Notes: generated from the sequence alone by a model not told the origin. A DNA stretch of 64,000 nt from Flavobacterium hungaricum (GCF_015182285.1 NZ_PRDM01000002.1:1-64000); one strand, 5' to 3'; shown: positions 32,344 through 42,864, counted from the stretch's first letter. Made by a program: numbers and translations.

Positions 32344-33330
32344 ATGAGCACAAAAATACCCCAGACCGAAGATCATCAAGAGATTGATATTTTTCAGCTT
32401 TCAAAAAGTATTAACAGTTTTTTTGATAGACTGGCAACAGGTATTTTCAGGATAATTCAGTTTTTTGTAAAAAGCTGGATTATCGTGTTGGTTTTGGTAA
32501 TTCTTGGTTTTGGTTTGGGATGGTATTTGGATTCGAACAAGAAAACGTACGATAACAAGATCATTGTAACTCCAAATTTTGGAAGCGTAGATTATCTTTA
32601 TTCTAAAATCGATTTGATACAATCTAAAATTGTTTCGGGAGATACAGCTTTTTTGAAAAACGAGGTAGGAATTTCTAATCCAAAGTCAATTAAGCGAATC
32701 GAAATAAAACCTATTGCTGATGTTTATAAATTTATCGAAGACAAAGAACAAAATTTTGAACTGATTAAATTAATGGCTGAGGTTGGTGAAGTCAAAAAGG
32801 TGCTGGAAGATAATGTAACAAGTAAAAATTATACTTTTCATTCGATTTCTTTCGTATCAAACAGAATTACAGCAGATAAAGATATTGTAATCCCCCTATT
32901 AAAATATTTAAACGGCTCGGAATATTTTAATGAGCTTCAAAAAATTGGATATAAAAACTTAGAACAGCAGATTATTCAAAACGATACCATCATTGCACAA
33001 ATCAATAATGTTCTGAATAATTTTTCGAGTACAGCAAAAAACGGATCTAGAAACGATAAACTGGTCTATTATAACGAAAATACCCAGCTCAACGACATCA
33101 TAAAAACAAAACAATACTTGATCACAGATCAAGGTAAAAACAGATTAAGACTAGTTAATTATGATAAAGCTATAAAGGAAATCAATTCTGTTCTGAACAT
33201 CAATAATACAAAAATAACCAGCGGTAATTTTAAATTCTTACTTCCAGTATTTTTGATTTTGGTTTTTGTTTTTGTTTCTTTATTCCAGAAGTTTTATCGC
33301 AGAGAGCTTTTAAAAGCTGAGATTAAATAA
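32344..33330 (+). CDS. Wzz-like polysaccharide chain-length/co-polymerase protein
   Basis: This is a 328-residue protein with a membrane helix near 41-60, a long periplasmic domain, and a second helix near 297-316 close to the C-terminus. This two-helix layout, with the phrase DIFQLSKSI at the N-terminus (as in Wzz/GNVR proteins), marks polysaccharide co-polymerases that set chain length. No tyrosine kinase domain is fused. It starts directly at the DUF6909 stop and precedes the flippase by 7 bp. Confidence 0.8.
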   Translation: MSTKIPQTEDHQEIDIFQLSKSINSFFDRLATGIFRIIQFFVKSWIIVLVLVILGFGLGWYLDSNKKTYDNKIIVTPNFGSVDYLYSKIDLIQSKIVSGDTAFLKNEVGISNPKSIKRIEIKPIADVYKFIEDKEQNFELIKLMAEVGEVKKVLEDNVTSKNYTFHSISFVSNRITADKDIVIPLLKYLNGSEYFNELQKIGYKNLEQQIIQNDTIIAQINNVLNNFSSTAKNGSRNDKLVYYNENTQLNDIIKTKQYLITDQGKNRLRLVNYDKAIKEINSVLNINNTKITSGNFKFLLPVFLILVFVFVSLFQKFYRRELLKAEIK

Positions 33331-33337
33331 TAAGCGG

Positions 33338-34642
33338 TTGAAAACAAATAAAATTTTTGAAAGAGTTTCCAAAAATCCATTCTTAAAGCAAAGTCTAAGT
33401 ACTTTATTTTTAAGAATTACTGGGGTCTTTCTGTTATTTGGTTTCACCGTGTTTTTAACCAAAACCTATAGTCCGAAATTAGTAGGGCAGTACGATTTTG
33501 TTCGGTCTTTTCTTTTAGCTGTTGGGAGTGTCTGCCTTTTGGGTTTTGATCAGTCTATTCTATATTTTAGGGGACGATTAGCCAGCCAGAATGCACTTGA
33601 ACAACTAAAAAAAGTGTACCTCAAAATGATTGCAATGCTGTTTGTAACTTCGGTTTTGGTATTGCTTATTGTACTGCTTTTGAACGAGCAGTTTGTAAAT
33701 AATTATTTTTCGGATAACGAGGTTTATTCCATGCTGTTAAAAGGAGCAGCGGTTTTGTTTTTTCATGGTCTGTCTCTTTTAAATGTTGAGGTTTTAAGAG
33801 CTCAAGATAAGTTGTATGTCGCCGAATTATTTCGAAACATTATCAAATATATTCCCTTAATAGTTGGCGCCGTTGTTTTATTTTATTGGCATAAAGAAAA
33901 CTATTTGGTGGATGTTTTTGTAATTGGATTTGTTTTTTTGTCGATGTTTTCTTCAGTTTTTGTTTTCTATTATTTTAATAAAATAGTTCCAATAGCATCA
34001 AAAGAGATTGTTACAAAAAAAGAAGTTTTTACAAAATCATATCCAATTGCGATCAGCGGTATGGCGATGTTTTTATTAATGTCTTTTGATATTATGTTCC
34101 TTAAAAAATATTGGAACGACGAAACCGTAGCTTTTTATTCTGTGGGCGTCAAAATAATGACAATTGTTTCGGTTATAATTTTGACGATAAATATTACCGT
34201 TTCGGCAAAAATCGCAGAGTATTTTTCAAGCCATAAAATGGAAGAATTGACTAAAACAGTTCGAAATAGTTCCCGTATGATTTTTGCGATTACCTTTCCC
34301 GTAATTGGGATAATTAGTATTTTTTCTCAGCATGTATTATCCTTTTTTGGGCATCAATATATTGTGGGACAGCAAGCTTTTTTGATTTTAATTATCGGTC
34401 AAGGAATCTGTTCGGCATTTGGTTCTGCACCAGTTTATTTAAATATGACGGGCAGACAGCATATTTTTAAGATTATTTTGATTTTGGCTGTTGTTATAAA
34501 TTTTACTTTAAATCGATTTTTGATTCCGATTTACGGAATGACAGGCGCCGCAATTGCATACGCCGTAAGTTCTGTTTTTTGGAATTTTATTTCGGCAGTT
34601 GTAATTTATAAGAAAGATAAAATCAAGATTTTTATAAACTAG
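33338..34642 (+). CDS. Oligosaccharide flippase (Wzx-type)
   Basis: The 434-residue protein has about 12 hydrophobic segments and the MATE/MVF-like N-terminus FLKQSLSTLFLRITGVFLLFG typical of Wzx/RfbX flippases. It should move lipid-linked repeat units across the inner membrane. The best start is TTG 33338, 7 bp after the upstream stop; no upstream ATG is in frame. It is in an operon with the chain-length gene before it and the EpsG-like gene 11 bp after. Confidence 0.88.
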   Translation: MKTNKIFERVSKNPFLKQSLSTLFLRITGVFLLFGFTVFLTKTYSPKLVGQYDFVRSFLLAVGSVCLLGFDQSILYFRGRLASQNALEQLKKVYLKMIAMLFVTSVLVLLIVLLLNEQFVNNYFSDNEVYSMLLKGAAVLFFHGLSLLNVEVLRAQDKLYVAELFRNIIKYIPLIVGAVVLFYWHKENYLVDVFVIGFVFLSMFSSVFVFYYFNKIVPIASKEIVTKKEVFTKSYPIAISGMAMFLLMSFDIMFLKKYWNDETVAFYSVGVKIMTIVSVIILTINITVSAKIAEYFSSHKMEELTKTVRNSSRMIFAITFPVIGIISIFSQHVLSFFGHQYIVGQQAFLILIIGQGICSAFGSAPVYLNMTGRQHIFKIILILAVVINFTLNRFLIPIYGMTGAAIAYAVSSVFWNFISAVVIYKKDKIKIFIN

Positions 34643-34653
34643 AAGACAGTAAA

Positions 34654-35718
34654 ATGAAAAAAACAATTCAAAAAAAGACTGCAGCATTTTTGCTAATTGC
34701 ATTGGCAAATCTGGTTGTTGCATTTTTGTCTTTTTTTGTACTTCCTCCTAAATTTTTCTACGATGCTGCCATCATCGCTTACGACAAAGGAAATGAAATA
34801 GGTTATTTTGGCAGTTATCCGTTGACTATTTTATTGTACAAAATTTCAGGATTTCGTTATCTTCCTTTCCCAGTTATTGCTCTTATTCAGTTTCCGATCT
34901 TAATTTATATTCTATACAAAATTGGTGTTCCAGATCATTTTGAAAAAGTAAATGTGAAGAATGTTCTCGTGTATTTAGCAATATTCATGATGGCGATTTT
35001 TATGTCAATGCCATCAAAAGAGTTTATTACTTTTTTGTATGTTTCGCCGATTGTTTTTATGTGTCTTAACAATCAGATTTCGTTAAAAAGAACTGTATTT
35101 TTTACTGTTTTGCTGCTTGTAATTTTCGGAGCCTTTTACCGTCCATATTATGCATTGATTCCGATAATTGGCGTCGGAATGTATGTCGTTAGTAGAATTA
35201 CGTTTAAAAATAAAACCATAACGGCTGTTTTTTACGGATTACTGATTGCTGTTTTTCTGTCATTCAGTCATGGAATAATAAAAGGAAAATACCTTTCAGA
35301 AATCAGTCGTGAAGTGGTAAACAGTGACCGTGTTGGCTCTGCAGACGCCAATTCGATTATCATTTCTCCTGTCAAAACAGATACTTGGTACGGAGAAACG
35401 ATTGGAATTTTTTATGGATTCTTCACTGTAAATGTACCGATAAATGGACTTAAACATATATTTTCACCACAGATAATCGTTTTTATTGTCTGGCAGCTTT
35501 TATTATTTTATATTCTGCTCGTTCGGTTTTCGAAATGTTTAAAAGATCGGAAAAACTATCCCAAGGAACTTTTGGTTTTACTGATTATTTTTTCTTTTTT
35601 TATTGTACAAGGCGTTTTTGAACCCGATTTAGGGACTGCAGTACGTCATAAAATTGGTATTTTTCCTTTAATCTATTTTGCGTTGTATTATGAAAATTTC
35701 CGAAAAAAACTTCAGTAG
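34654..35718 (+). CDS. Polytopic membrane protein, possible EpsG-like polymerase
   Basis: The 354-residue protein has about ten hydrophobic segments. Motifs such as FMSMPSKEFITFLYVSP and FYRPYYALIPI recall EpsG/Wzy-like membrane enzymes of polysaccharide loci, but similarity is weak and I cannot name a family with certainty. Position between the flippase and the O-antigen ligase supports a role in polymerisation or transfer. Its last 29 bp overlap the start of the next gene. Confidence 0.65.
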   Translation: MKKTIQKKTAAFLLIALANLVVAFLSFFVLPPKFFYDAAIIAYDKGNEIGYFGSYPLTILLYKISGFRYLPFPVIALIQFPILIYILYKIGVPDHFEKVNVKNVLVYLAIFMMAIFMSMPSKEFITFLYVSPIVFMCLNNQISLKRTVFFTVLLLVIFGAFYRPYYALIPIIGVGMYVVSRITFKNKTITAVFYGLLIAVFLSFSHGIIKGKYLSEISREVVNSDRVGSADANSIIISPVKTDTWYGETIGIFYGFFTVNVPINGLKHIFSPQIIVFIVWQLLLFYILLVRFSKCLKDRKNYPKELLVLLIIFSFFIVQGVFEPDLGTAVRHKIGIFPLIYFALYYENFRKKLQ

Positions 35719-36994
35719 AATATTTCATGTTTTTTTATGCGCGATTGCGGTATCGATTATTTTCAGGAAACCCTGCTCTATTTTGATTATTATCTTTGGT
35801 GTTTTTAATTTACTTTTTGCCAAAAGACTAAAATTCAATCAGAAAGCATTGATTTTAGTATTTTGTATTGCTTCACCAATTTTATTGGAAGTTATAATGT
35901 TTTGGAATAACGATTCGTTTTCAAAAGGGCTTAAAGCTTTAGAAAAAAGTATTTCACTGGTTTTGTTTCCTATTTTTATAATTGGAAATTATGAGCGAAT
36001 TCAATTTTTAAAACTCGTCAAAATTTACAGCACGATAATAACCATTTTAATGCTGTTTTTTTTCATCCGATTTAATATTGTCTATCCTGAATTGTTAATT
36101 AAATATCTTAATGGTATTGATCTTTGGGAAATGGGATATCAGTTTTCAAATAGTATCGGGATTCACGCACCAGCGCTTAATATGCATCTGGCCTTTGTTT
36201 CTATTTGCAGTCTTTATTTTGTTTTTTCGAGTTTTAAGAATCATGAAAAGGCAGTAATTAAGGCAATTCAGATTTTACTTTTTTTAATGTCTTTTTTCTT
36301 TGTATTGTTTGTGAATACCAGAATGGCTTTGTTTAATGTATTGGCAGGTTTTATAATTGTTTTCTTTTTTGAAATCAATTCGAATTTTAATATCAAAAAA
36401 ATCATAATTGCGGGAATTACAACAGCAGTAATGCTTTCGGGAATTTTGTATTTATTCGTTCAAAAAAATCCTTATATGAAAGAAAAATATTCTTCAATAA
36501 CTTTTGCGTATATGGATAAGGTTGGAAAATTGGATGAAATAGATCATCCTGAAATTAAGGTTTTTAATTCGTTTGTTACACGGCTTTCGATTTGGAAATC
36601 GGCTTGGGAATTGTCTGTGAAAAATCTGCCTTTTGGAGTTGGAGCTTCCGACGGAAAACCAGAACTATTTAAGTATTATAAAGAAACCAATCAGCAGTTT
36701 TTAGCAAAATATGAATTTCCGACGCACAATCAGTTTTTAGATTTTTTACTAAAATTTGGATTTCTAGGGCCTTTAGTAGTTATACTTTATATTGGTACGA
36801 TCGGCTACCTAGGTTTCGATTTAAAAAATGCCATTATCGTTTCGTTTTTCTTCTTGTTTTTTACTTCAAATTTAACCGATGATTTTCTGCTTCGCTTTGA
36901 TGGAATTGTTTTTAGTGGCTTTTGGACCTCTGTTTTTGCTGGTTTTTGGCTCCAGCAAAATGCTATTCGTAATAAAGATCCAGAAGTTGCTTAA
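35690..36994 (+). CDS. O-antigen ligase/polymerase family (Wzy/WaaL)
   Basis: This is a 434-residue protein with about ten or more hydrophobic segments and a large loop before the last helices. The loop contains RLSIWKSAWELSVKNLPFGVG and FPTHNQFLDFLLKFGFLG, the typical H/N-rich active-loop motif of Wzy_C/O-antigen ligases. The start was set at ATG 35690, which overlaps the upstream gene by 29 bp. Its 3' end overlaps the convergent GT4 gene by 32 bp. Confidence 0.85.
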   Translation: MKISEKNFSRIFHVFLCAIAVSIIFRKPCSILIIIFGVFNLLFAKRLKFNQKALILVFCIASPILLEVIMFWNNDSFSKGLKALEKSISLVLFPIFIIGNYERIQFLKLVKIYSTIITILMLFFFIRFNIVYPELLIKYLNGIDLWEMGYQFSNSIGIHAPALNMHLAFVSICSLYFVFSSFKNHEKAVIKAIQILLFLMSFFFVLFVNTRMALFNVLAGFIIVFFFEINSNFNIKKIIIAGITTAVMLSGILYLFVQKNPYMKEKYSSITFAYMDKVGKLDEIDHPEIKVFNSFVTRLSIWKSAWELSVKNLPFGVGASDGKPELFKYYKETNQQFLAKYEFPTHNQFLDFLLKFGFLGPLVVILYIGTIGYLGFDLKNAIIVSFFFLFFTSNLTDDFLLRFDGIVFSGFWTSVFAGFWLQQNAIRNKDPEVA

Positions 36995-38039
36995 AATTTT
37001 TATTTGTATCGAAAAATTTTAGAGTTCTTTCAAATCCATTTTTACCGAGTTCTATCCTTTTTTGTTCGTCTTTTAAGATTTCAAAATAAGAATCGAGTTC
37101 TTCAATAGCATCAAACAAAAATCCTGTTTTATGAGAAACTACGGCATCTTTATTGCCAATTATATTGGTTGCAATTACAGGTTTTTCAAGTGTCATTGCT
37201 TCTAAAACAGCAATAGGTAAACCCTCCCAAAGAGAAGTCTGCAGATAAACATCAATAGAATTTAAAGCTGAAAAAACGTTTTGTTTATCAAGAATCCAAC
37301 CCGTGATCTTAATATTTGGAGCAGTTAAAAAATGAGCTTTTTCACCGCCTCCAATCCATATAAATTGAAAGTCAGGAAAACGAAGTGCAATTTTGTTAAA
37401 CAATTCTGGGTTTCTGGCAGCAGTTACTCTTCCTAAAATTCCTATCGTTAGTTTTGTATTTTGATGAGGTAGAAAATATTGGCGGATATTGGGAATGTCT
37501 ACACCATTTCGAATCAGTTTTACTGGACCAATTTTTTTAGCAATCTCAAATTCAGTATCGCCACAGGCAACTATGGTACCGCCAAAGATATGTTGAAAGC
37601 TTTTCTCAATTAGGGTATATATTTTTTGAGAGCGGTGTGAGATATCTGTTCGTAAAAAAGCATAACCATGGGGGCTGTAAAAAAGCTTCTTTTTCCTGAA
37701 TAATAAAAAACAAGAAATTCGGCCCAAAACACCCGCTTTTGAAGAGTGAAGATGAATTATATCAGGATTTATTTTACGAAGTGCCTGTGTTAATTTGAAT
37801 ATGGATTTTAAGTCGTGAAATGGAGCAATTTCTCTAACCATACCTATATGAATCAGATTTACTGAGGATGAAAATTCTGCATTCACCTTCATTTGGTCAA
37901 CACCATTTCTATGACCGCTGTAAATAATAGTTGTTTCTGTTTTTTGTCTTATCTCTTCGTTTCCAAAAAAATCAGACAAATCTTTAAAATAACTATAAAC
38001 ACCTCCCTCTAATGCTTCAACAATGTGTACAACTTTCAA
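36963..38039 (-). CDS. Glycosyltransferase family 4
   Basis: The 358-residue GT-B enzyme begins MKVVHIVEALEGGVYSYFKD, with the Gly-rich donor loop. Its C-terminal domain carries TIGILGRVTAARNPELF (about 203-219), DVYLQTSLWEGLPIAVLEAM (about 262-281) with the E-x7-E type motif, and KPVIATNIIGN. It transfers a sugar from a nucleotide donor to a polysaccharide intermediate. It is the only minus-strand gene in the middle of the locus, and its last 32 bp overlap the O-antigen ligase tail to tail. Confidence 0.92.
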   Translation of the reverse strand: MKVVHIVEALEGGVYSYFKDLSDFFGNEEIRQKTETTIIYSGHRNGVDQMKVNAEFSSSVNLIHIGMVREIAPFHDLKSIFKLTQALRKINPDIIHLHSSKAGVLGRISCFLLFRKKKLFYSPHGYAFLRTDISHRSQKIYTLIEKSFQHIFGGTIVACGDTEFEIAKKIGPVKLIRNGVDIPNIRQYFLPHQNTKLTIGILGRVTAARNPELFNKIALRFPDFQFIWIGGGEKAHFLTAPNIKITGWILDKQNVFSALNSIDVYLQTSLWEGLPIAVLEAMTLEKPVIATNIIGNKDAVVSHKTGFLFDAIEELDSYFEILKDEQKRIELGKNGFERTLKFFDTNKNFKQLLDLYYE

Positions 38040-38152
38040 AACAGATAAAATTAGTTTTCGTAAAAGTAAAATAAACCAATTAATTAAAGAGTTAAAAAAA
38101 CATTCTCTCTTGAGCTAATATTTTAGTAAATTTAAAAGGGGAAATATTTTAT

Positions 38153-38160
38153 TAAATTTG
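38153..38160 (+). promoter_or_regulatory. -7 promoter box upstream of the decarboxylase gene
   Basis: TAAATTTG matches TAnnTTTG. An in-frame TTG at 38168 lies too close to it, which favours ATG 38207 as the start. Confidence 0.55.
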
Positions 38161-38206
38161 TGCATATTTGCAGAGATTATCAAAAAACGAATATCACAAA
38201 GTCATT

Positions 38207-39190
38207 ATGAAAAGAATACTTATTACCGGAGCAGCTGGTTTTTTAGGATCGCACTTATGTGATCGATTTATTAAAGAAGGATATTTTGTGATCGGAATGG
38301 ATAATCTTATTACAGGAGATCTTAAAAACATTGAACACTTGTTCAAGTTAGAAAACTTCGAATTTTACCATCATGATATCACCAAATTCGTTCACGTTCC
38401 GGGCGAATTAGATTATATACTGCATTTTGCTTCACCGGCAAGTCCGATTGATTATTTAAAAATTCCGATTCAGACACTTAAAGTAGGATCTTTAGGAACA
38501 CATAATTTATTAGGTTTAGCTCGCGTCAAAAAAGCCAGAATCTTAATTGCTTCGACTTCCGAGGTGTACGGAGATCCGCTGGTACATCCGCAGACAGAAG
38601 AGTATTACGGAAACGTAAATACAATTGGACCGCGCGGGGTGTATGACGAAGCCAAACGTTTTCAGGAATCCATTACAATGGCATATCATACTTTTCATGG
38701 TGTAGAAACCAGAATTGTTCGTATTTTTAATACGTACGGTCCAAGAATGCGATTAAACGACGGCCGTGTAATTCCGGCTTTTATCGGACAAGCATTACGA
38801 GGAGAAGATTTGACCATTTTTGGAGACGGTATGCAGACACGTTCTTTCTGCTATGTAGACGATCAGGTAGAAGGTATTTTTAGATTATTGCATTCAGATT
38901 ATGTGTATCCTGTAAATATTGGAAATCCAGACGAAATTACGATTAAGGATTTTGCAGAAGAAATTATAAAACTTACTGCAACAAACCAGAAAGTGGTTTA
39001 TCATCCGCTGCCGATAAACGATCCTTTACAGCGTCAGCCAGATACCACAAAGGCCAAAGAAATCTTAGGATGGGAAGCAAAAGTGAATCGTGCAGAAGGA
39101 ATGAAAATTACCTATGATTATTTTAGATCGCTTTCTAAAGAAGAACTTTCTAAAGAAGAACACAAAGACTTTTCAAGCTATATAAAATAA
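38207..39190 (+). CDS. UDP-glucuronate decarboxylase-type NAD-dependent sugar epimerase
   Basis: This is a 327-residue short-chain dehydrogenase/reductase. The NAD-binding GAAGFLG is at residues 8-14, the active-site [10 protein letters not shown] near 119-128 and YDEAK near 146-150. [17 protein letters not shown] and [15 protein letters not shown] are hallmarks of the UDP-xylose synthase (UXS) group, which turns UDP-glucuronate into UDP-xylose. It would supply a sugar donor to the polysaccharide locus. It has its own -7 box and lies 38 bp before the initiating transferase gene. Confidence 0.9.
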   Translation: MKRILITGAAGFLGSHLCDRFIKEGYFVIGMDNLITGDLKNIEHLFKLENFEFYHHDITKFVHVPGELDYILHFASPASPIDYLKIPIQTLKVGSLGTHNLLGLARVKKARILIASTSEVYGDPLVHPQTEEYYGNVNTIGPRGVYDEAKRFQESITMAYHTFHGVETRIVRIFNTYGPRMRLNDGRVIPAFIGQALRGEDLTIFGDGMQTRSFCYVDDQVEGIFRLLHSDYVYPVNIGNPDEITIKDFAEEIIKLTATNQKVVYHPLPINDPLQRQPDTTKAKEILGWEAKVNRAEGMKITYDYFRSLSKEELSKEEHKDFSSYIK

Positions 39191-39228
39191 AAAATGCTAT
39201 TTAAAATTTAATAGTCTGCAACGCAATT

Positions 39229-40596
39229 ATGACCGTGTTTCATACAGGAAGATACTCAAAGTTTATCAGGCCAATTAGTATCTTAATTGACTTGACGGCT
39301 ATTTTATTTTCAAGCATTTTTTTGTTTAAAGACTTGGTTTCTAATATGCCTATTTTAATCTTTTACCAATTTATAAGCTGGGGGTTAATTGCATATACGA
39401 TAAAGTTTTATGACGTATACCGATTTACGGCGCCAATTGAAATTGCTTCAAAAGTTATAAAACAAGGAGTATTATTTCTTCTTATTACAATTGCTTTTTT
39501 TCCATTTTCTAAAGAAGCTGTTTTTAGCGAAAAATCAATTTTAATTTTTACAGCTCTTACCATGATCTTGGTAATGATATTCAAATTTTCGTTGTTTTTT
39601 TATTTGAAAGAATACCGAATCATTACCGGAAGCAATTATAGAACGGCCGTAATTATTGGTTTTACTCCAGAAGCAATTCGATTGAAAAATCTCTTTGAAA
39701 CCAGAAAAGATTACGGATACCGTTTTTTTGGTTTTTTTTCGGACAAAAAATCAAACCAGAACATTACAGGAAAACTCACGGATTTAAAGCCTTTTATTAT
39801 TGAAAATAAAATAGACGAGATTTATTGTTCGTTGAATGAAGTTTCTAATAATTATCTAAAAGATCTGATCGATTTTGCGGACGAAAACAATAAAACGATA
39901 AAATTTATTCCTGATACAAAAGAAATTTTTTCGAAGAATTTGAAGATAGATTATTACGATTTTTTTCCGGTACTTTCGTTAAAGCAAACGATGCTGAACG
40001 AGCCTGAAGTCAAATCTTTTAAAAGGTTTTTTGATATTGTTTTTGCTTTTTCTATTCTTATTTTTGTCTTATCATGGATTACGCCCTTGTTGGCCATTTT
40101 GATTAAATTAGAATCAAAAGGACCAGTTTTTTTTAGACAAGGAAGACCAGGAATTGATGAGAACGAATTTATATGCTACAAATTCCGTTCTATGCGAATG
40201 AATAAAACCACAGAAAAGGAAGCTTCAAAAGACGATCCGCGGGTAACAGCAATAGGCAGATTTATGCGAAAAACGAGTATTGACGAACTGCCTCAGTTTG
40301 TTAACGTTCTGCTGGGAGACATGTCTGTCGTGGGGCCAAGACCGCATCTTTGGTCTCAAAATAAAGAATACGGAAATAAAGTTAAAAAATACATGATCCG
40401 TCATTGTGTCAAACCAGGAATTACTGGTTTAGCGCAAATCAGCGGTTCAAGAGGTGAAATTACCAGCGACAGAGACATGATCAACAGAATCAGATTTGAT
40501 GTTTTTTATATCGAAAACTGGTCGTTGTTTTTAGACCTAAAAATAATTCTTCAAACCATTATTAATATCTTTAAAGGAGATAAAAAAGCATATTGA
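39229..40596 (+). CDS. Undecaprenyl-phosphate sugar-1-phosphate transferase (WcaJ-like)
   Basis: The 455-residue protein has an N-terminal half with about four to five membrane helices and a CoA-binding-like middle domain (ITGSNYRTAVIIGFTPEA near 127-144). Its C-terminal bacterial sugar transferase domain (about 260-455) contains SFKRFFDIVFAF, CYKFRSMRM, RVTAIGRFMRKTSIDELPQF and SVVGPRPH. These proteins start a repeat unit by moving a sugar-1-phosphate to undecaprenyl phosphate. The stop TGA overlaps the ATG of the next gene (ATGA-like TGATG). Confidence 0.94.
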   Translation: MTVFHTGRYSKFIRPISILIDLTAILFSSIFLFKDLVSNMPILIFYQFISWGLIAYTIKFYDVYRFTAPIEIASKVIKQGVLFLLITIAFFPFSKEAVFSEKSILIFTALTMILVMIFKFSLFFYLKEYRIITGSNYRTAVIIGFTPEAIRLKNLFETRKDYGYRFFGFFSDKKSNQNITGKLTDLKPFIIENKIDEIYCSLNEVSNNYLKDLIDFADENNKTIKFIPDTKEIFSKNLKIDYYDFFPVLSLKQTMLNEPEVKSFKRFFDIVFAFSILIFVLSWITPLLAILIKLESKGPVFFRQGRPGIDENEFICYKFRSMRMNKTTEKEASKDDPRVTAIGRFMRKTSIDELPQFVNVLLGDMSVVGPRPHLWSQNKEYGNKVKKYMIRHCVKPGITGLAQISGSRGEITSDRDMINRIRFDVFYIENWSLFLDLKIILQTIINIFKGDKKAY

Positions 40597-41363
40597 TGAG
40601 CGATTTAGTATCTATTTTGACCCCAACTTACAATGCTGAAAAGTTCATTCGCGCAACCATAGCTTCTGTTCAAAATCAGACGTATCAAAACTGGGAAATG
40701 ATTTTGGTTGACGATGGTTCTACAGATCAGACAGTTTCTATCATCGAAGAATTTGCTCAAAAAGACGACAGATTAAAACTGCATCAATTAGAAAAAAATT
40801 CTGGAAATGGTTTTGCTAGAAATACAGCCTTAGGAAAAGCCAGAGGCAGATATATTGCCTATCTTGACGCAGATGATTTGTGGTTTCCAGAAAAATTAGA
40901 CAAACAAATTGATTTTTTAGAATCTACTAAAACCTATTTTACATTCAGTTTTTATGATTGTATAGATGAAGAAGGGAACGATTTAAAAAGAAGAGTCGAA
41001 GCACCAGTGCCGTTAACCTACAAACAATTGTTTTTTTGCAATTATGTGGGCAATTTAACTGCTGTTTATGATGCAGATTATTTTGGAAAAATCTCTTTGC
41101 CAGCGTCTCAAAAAAGGCAGGACTGGCGTTTGTGGCTTACTATTTTGAAACAGCTAAAAACCGTCGATGCGGTTCCAGAAGCCTTAGCTTTTTACAGAAT
41201 AAGAAAAGATTCTATTTCGGCATCAAAATTCAAATTGATCAAACACAATTTTGGAGTTTACAGAGAATTTCATGGCTATAATTTAGTGTTTGCCGTTTTA
41301 TTAATGATACGTTTTTTGTTTACACAATTGATTATTAAACGTCGATATATAAAATCAAAGTAA
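40596..41363 (+). CDS. Glycosyltransferase family 2
   Basis: This is a 255-residue GT-A enzyme. It begins [19 protein letters not shown], then [15 protein letters not shown] and [20 protein letters not shown] with the DxD motif, as in family 2. [12 protein letters not shown] and [13 protein letters not shown] match the acceptor half. The C-terminus has a short hydrophobic stretch. It was started at ATG 40596, overlapping the upstream stop, instead of the TTG one codon earlier. It is the last plus-strand gene of the locus. Confidence 0.93.
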   Translation: MSDLVSILTPTYNAEKFIRATIASVQNQTYQNWEMILVDDGSTDQTVSIIEEFAQKDDRLKLHQLEKNSGNGFARNTALGKARGRYIAYLDADDLWFPEKLDKQIDFLESTKTYFTFSFYDCIDEEGNDLKRRVEAPVPLTYKQLFFCNYVGNLTAVYDADYFGKISLPASQKRQDWRLWLTILKQLKTVDAVPEALAFYRIRKDSISASKFKLIKHNFGVYREFHGYNLVFAVLLMIRFLFTQLIIKRRYIKSK

Positions 41364-41553
41364 TAGATTCTTCAAGGCCGCAATTTGCGGCCTTGAAGAA
41401 TAATATTCATTTTCAGTGAGTTGGAACATAAAATCGGATGGAAATCTTGATAAGTTCCTTTTAACTTGCTCATTTAATCTTTTGGTTTCTACGTCATAAA
41501 GTGAAGCTAAATCACGATCTAACATGACCTTTTGACCGCGAATAAAATATATT
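41355..41553 (-). pseudogene. Fragment of an ORF6N domain (phage antirepressor-like) gene
   Basis: On the minus strand one frame reads [20 protein letters not shown], then [20 protein letters not shown] and [12 protein letters not shown]. This is the conserved start of ORF6N domain proteins, which are common in phages and mobile elements. After this it turns into [14 protein letters not shown] and stops at 41355-41357, far short of a full protein. No start codon lies before KIYFIRG (a TAA is upstream at 41577-41579); the first ATG is 41525. It is a remnant truncated at both ends, lying directly after the CapK-like gene. Confidence 0.82.
41367..41401. repeat. 16-bp perfect inverted repeat at the end of the ORF6N remnant
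   Basis: ATTCTTCAAGGCCGCA and TGCGGCCTTGAAGAAT pair around the loop ATT. It could terminate the GT2 transcript, but there is no T run. It falls inside the ORF6N remnant near its break point. Confidence 0.88.
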
Positions 41554-42864
41554 TTATATAAATGATTTAAATTGTTTTAGTTTTCCTCGATTAGTTCTTT
41601 CTAAAACCGCTTTTCTTGTAAAAGTGAAATTCAAATTGGGTTCTAAATACAACGCAATAGCTGCTTCAATTTTTTCAATTTGACTATTATCTAGTTCTTT
41701 TTCAGAAACATATTCAATCTCAAAACAATCTATTTTAGTTTGTTTGATAATAAACTCTTTGACATTTCCATCGTCTTCAATAATACTTTTGGTAACATAA
41801 TAAAACGTCAAACCTGGAGATTTTTTACCGCTTGGCAAGACGGCAACATCGTTTGTTCTTCCAACAAGTTTTTTAAGAATCGGTTTTTGAGGCGTGCTTT
41901 TTTCGTCCAAGATCCCGATGTCACCGATTTCATATCTGATAAACGGATTTGCTTTATTAAATAACGACGTAATCACAATTTTGCCTTCAGTTCCGTTTGG
42001 GACAGGATTATTATTTTCGTCTAAAATCTCCACAAAAAGCGTTTCAGCATTTACCTGCCATTCTCCTTTTGGGTTTTCAAAAGCAATCAAATCCAATTCA
42101 GAAGCCCCGTATTCATTAATAATCGGAATTCCGAATTGTTTTTCTAAGAGTTTTTTATCCGATTCAAAAAGCATTTCTGAAGTAACAAAACAGGCTTTTA
42201 AAGTTGGGCATACTTCTTTGAGGATGATGTTTTTTTGCTCCAAATACTTAGCCAACAAAACAATAGAACTTGTATAACCGTTGAGGTAATCAAATTTTTT
42301 GGTTTTGAATTTCTGCAGGAATTTATCCAGAACATCATTCGATAAATCAAACACTGGGAATCGAAAACGGCTGCTCAAAAAATCCTTCAAACGTTCTTTT
42401 CGATAGCCCATAAAATCCATCGGAATTCCGTAAAAACGCGCCTGATACGATTTATTAAAATCGATGCCGAACCAGCCAAAACGCATAATATTGGATGCCC
42501 AGGTTAAGGCATGAGCATATTTATCTTTAGCAAAGACAAACGGAGTACCGCTTGATCCAGAGGTTTTGTTGAGGTAAACGTTTTTAATAGAATAGCCTGT
42601 TGAAAGCCTTTCTGAAAGTGGTTTTTGTAGATTTTGTTTGTTTAGAATCGGAAGATCTTCCCATTTTTCAACAATTTTACCGTTGATCAATTCGCTGTAA
42701 AAAGCATTATTTTTGAGATGAAAATCGACAATTTCATTCTTTTTATTTTCAAGAAAAACAGCATATTCTTCTTCAGATAAATTTATGATTTCAGTCAATT
42801 CAGCTTTTGCTTTGTTGATCGGGAAACCATTTAAACGGAGTGTAATATCAAAGAGAGAAATCAT
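41554..42864 (-). CDS. CapK/phenylacetate-CoA ligase-like adenylate-forming enzyme
   Basis: The 436-residue protein carries the nucleotide loop [17 protein letters not shown] (about 98-114), [28 protein letters not shown] (about 224-239), [12 protein letters not shown] (about 304-315) and [17 protein letters not shown], all matching the PaaK/CapK group. CapK relatives occur in capsule loci and are thought to activate or attach acyl or amino groups on sugars. It faces the other polysaccharide genes, on the minus strand. Its exact substrate is unknown. Confidence 0.88.
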   Translation of the reverse strand: MISLFDITLRLNGFPINKAKAELTEIINLSEEEYAVFLENKKNEIVDFHLKNNAFYSELINGKIVEKWEDLPILNKQNLQKPLSERLSTGYSIKNVYLNKTSGSSGTPFVFAKDKYAHALTWASNIMRFGWFGIDFNKSYQARFYGIPMDFMGYRKERLKDFLSSRFRFPVFDLSNDVLDKFLQKFKTKKFDYLNGYTSSIVLLAKYLEQKNIILKEVCPTLKACFVTSEMLFESDKKLLEKQFGIPIINEYGASELDLIAFENPKGEWQVNAETLFVEILDENNNPVPNGTEGKIVITSLFNKANPFIRYEIGDIGILDEKSTPQKPILKKLVGRTNDVAVLPSGKKSPGLTFYYVTKSIIEDDGNVKEFIIKQTKIDCFEIEYVSEKELDNSQIEKIEAAIALYLEPNLNFTFTRKAVLERTNRGKLKQFKSFI

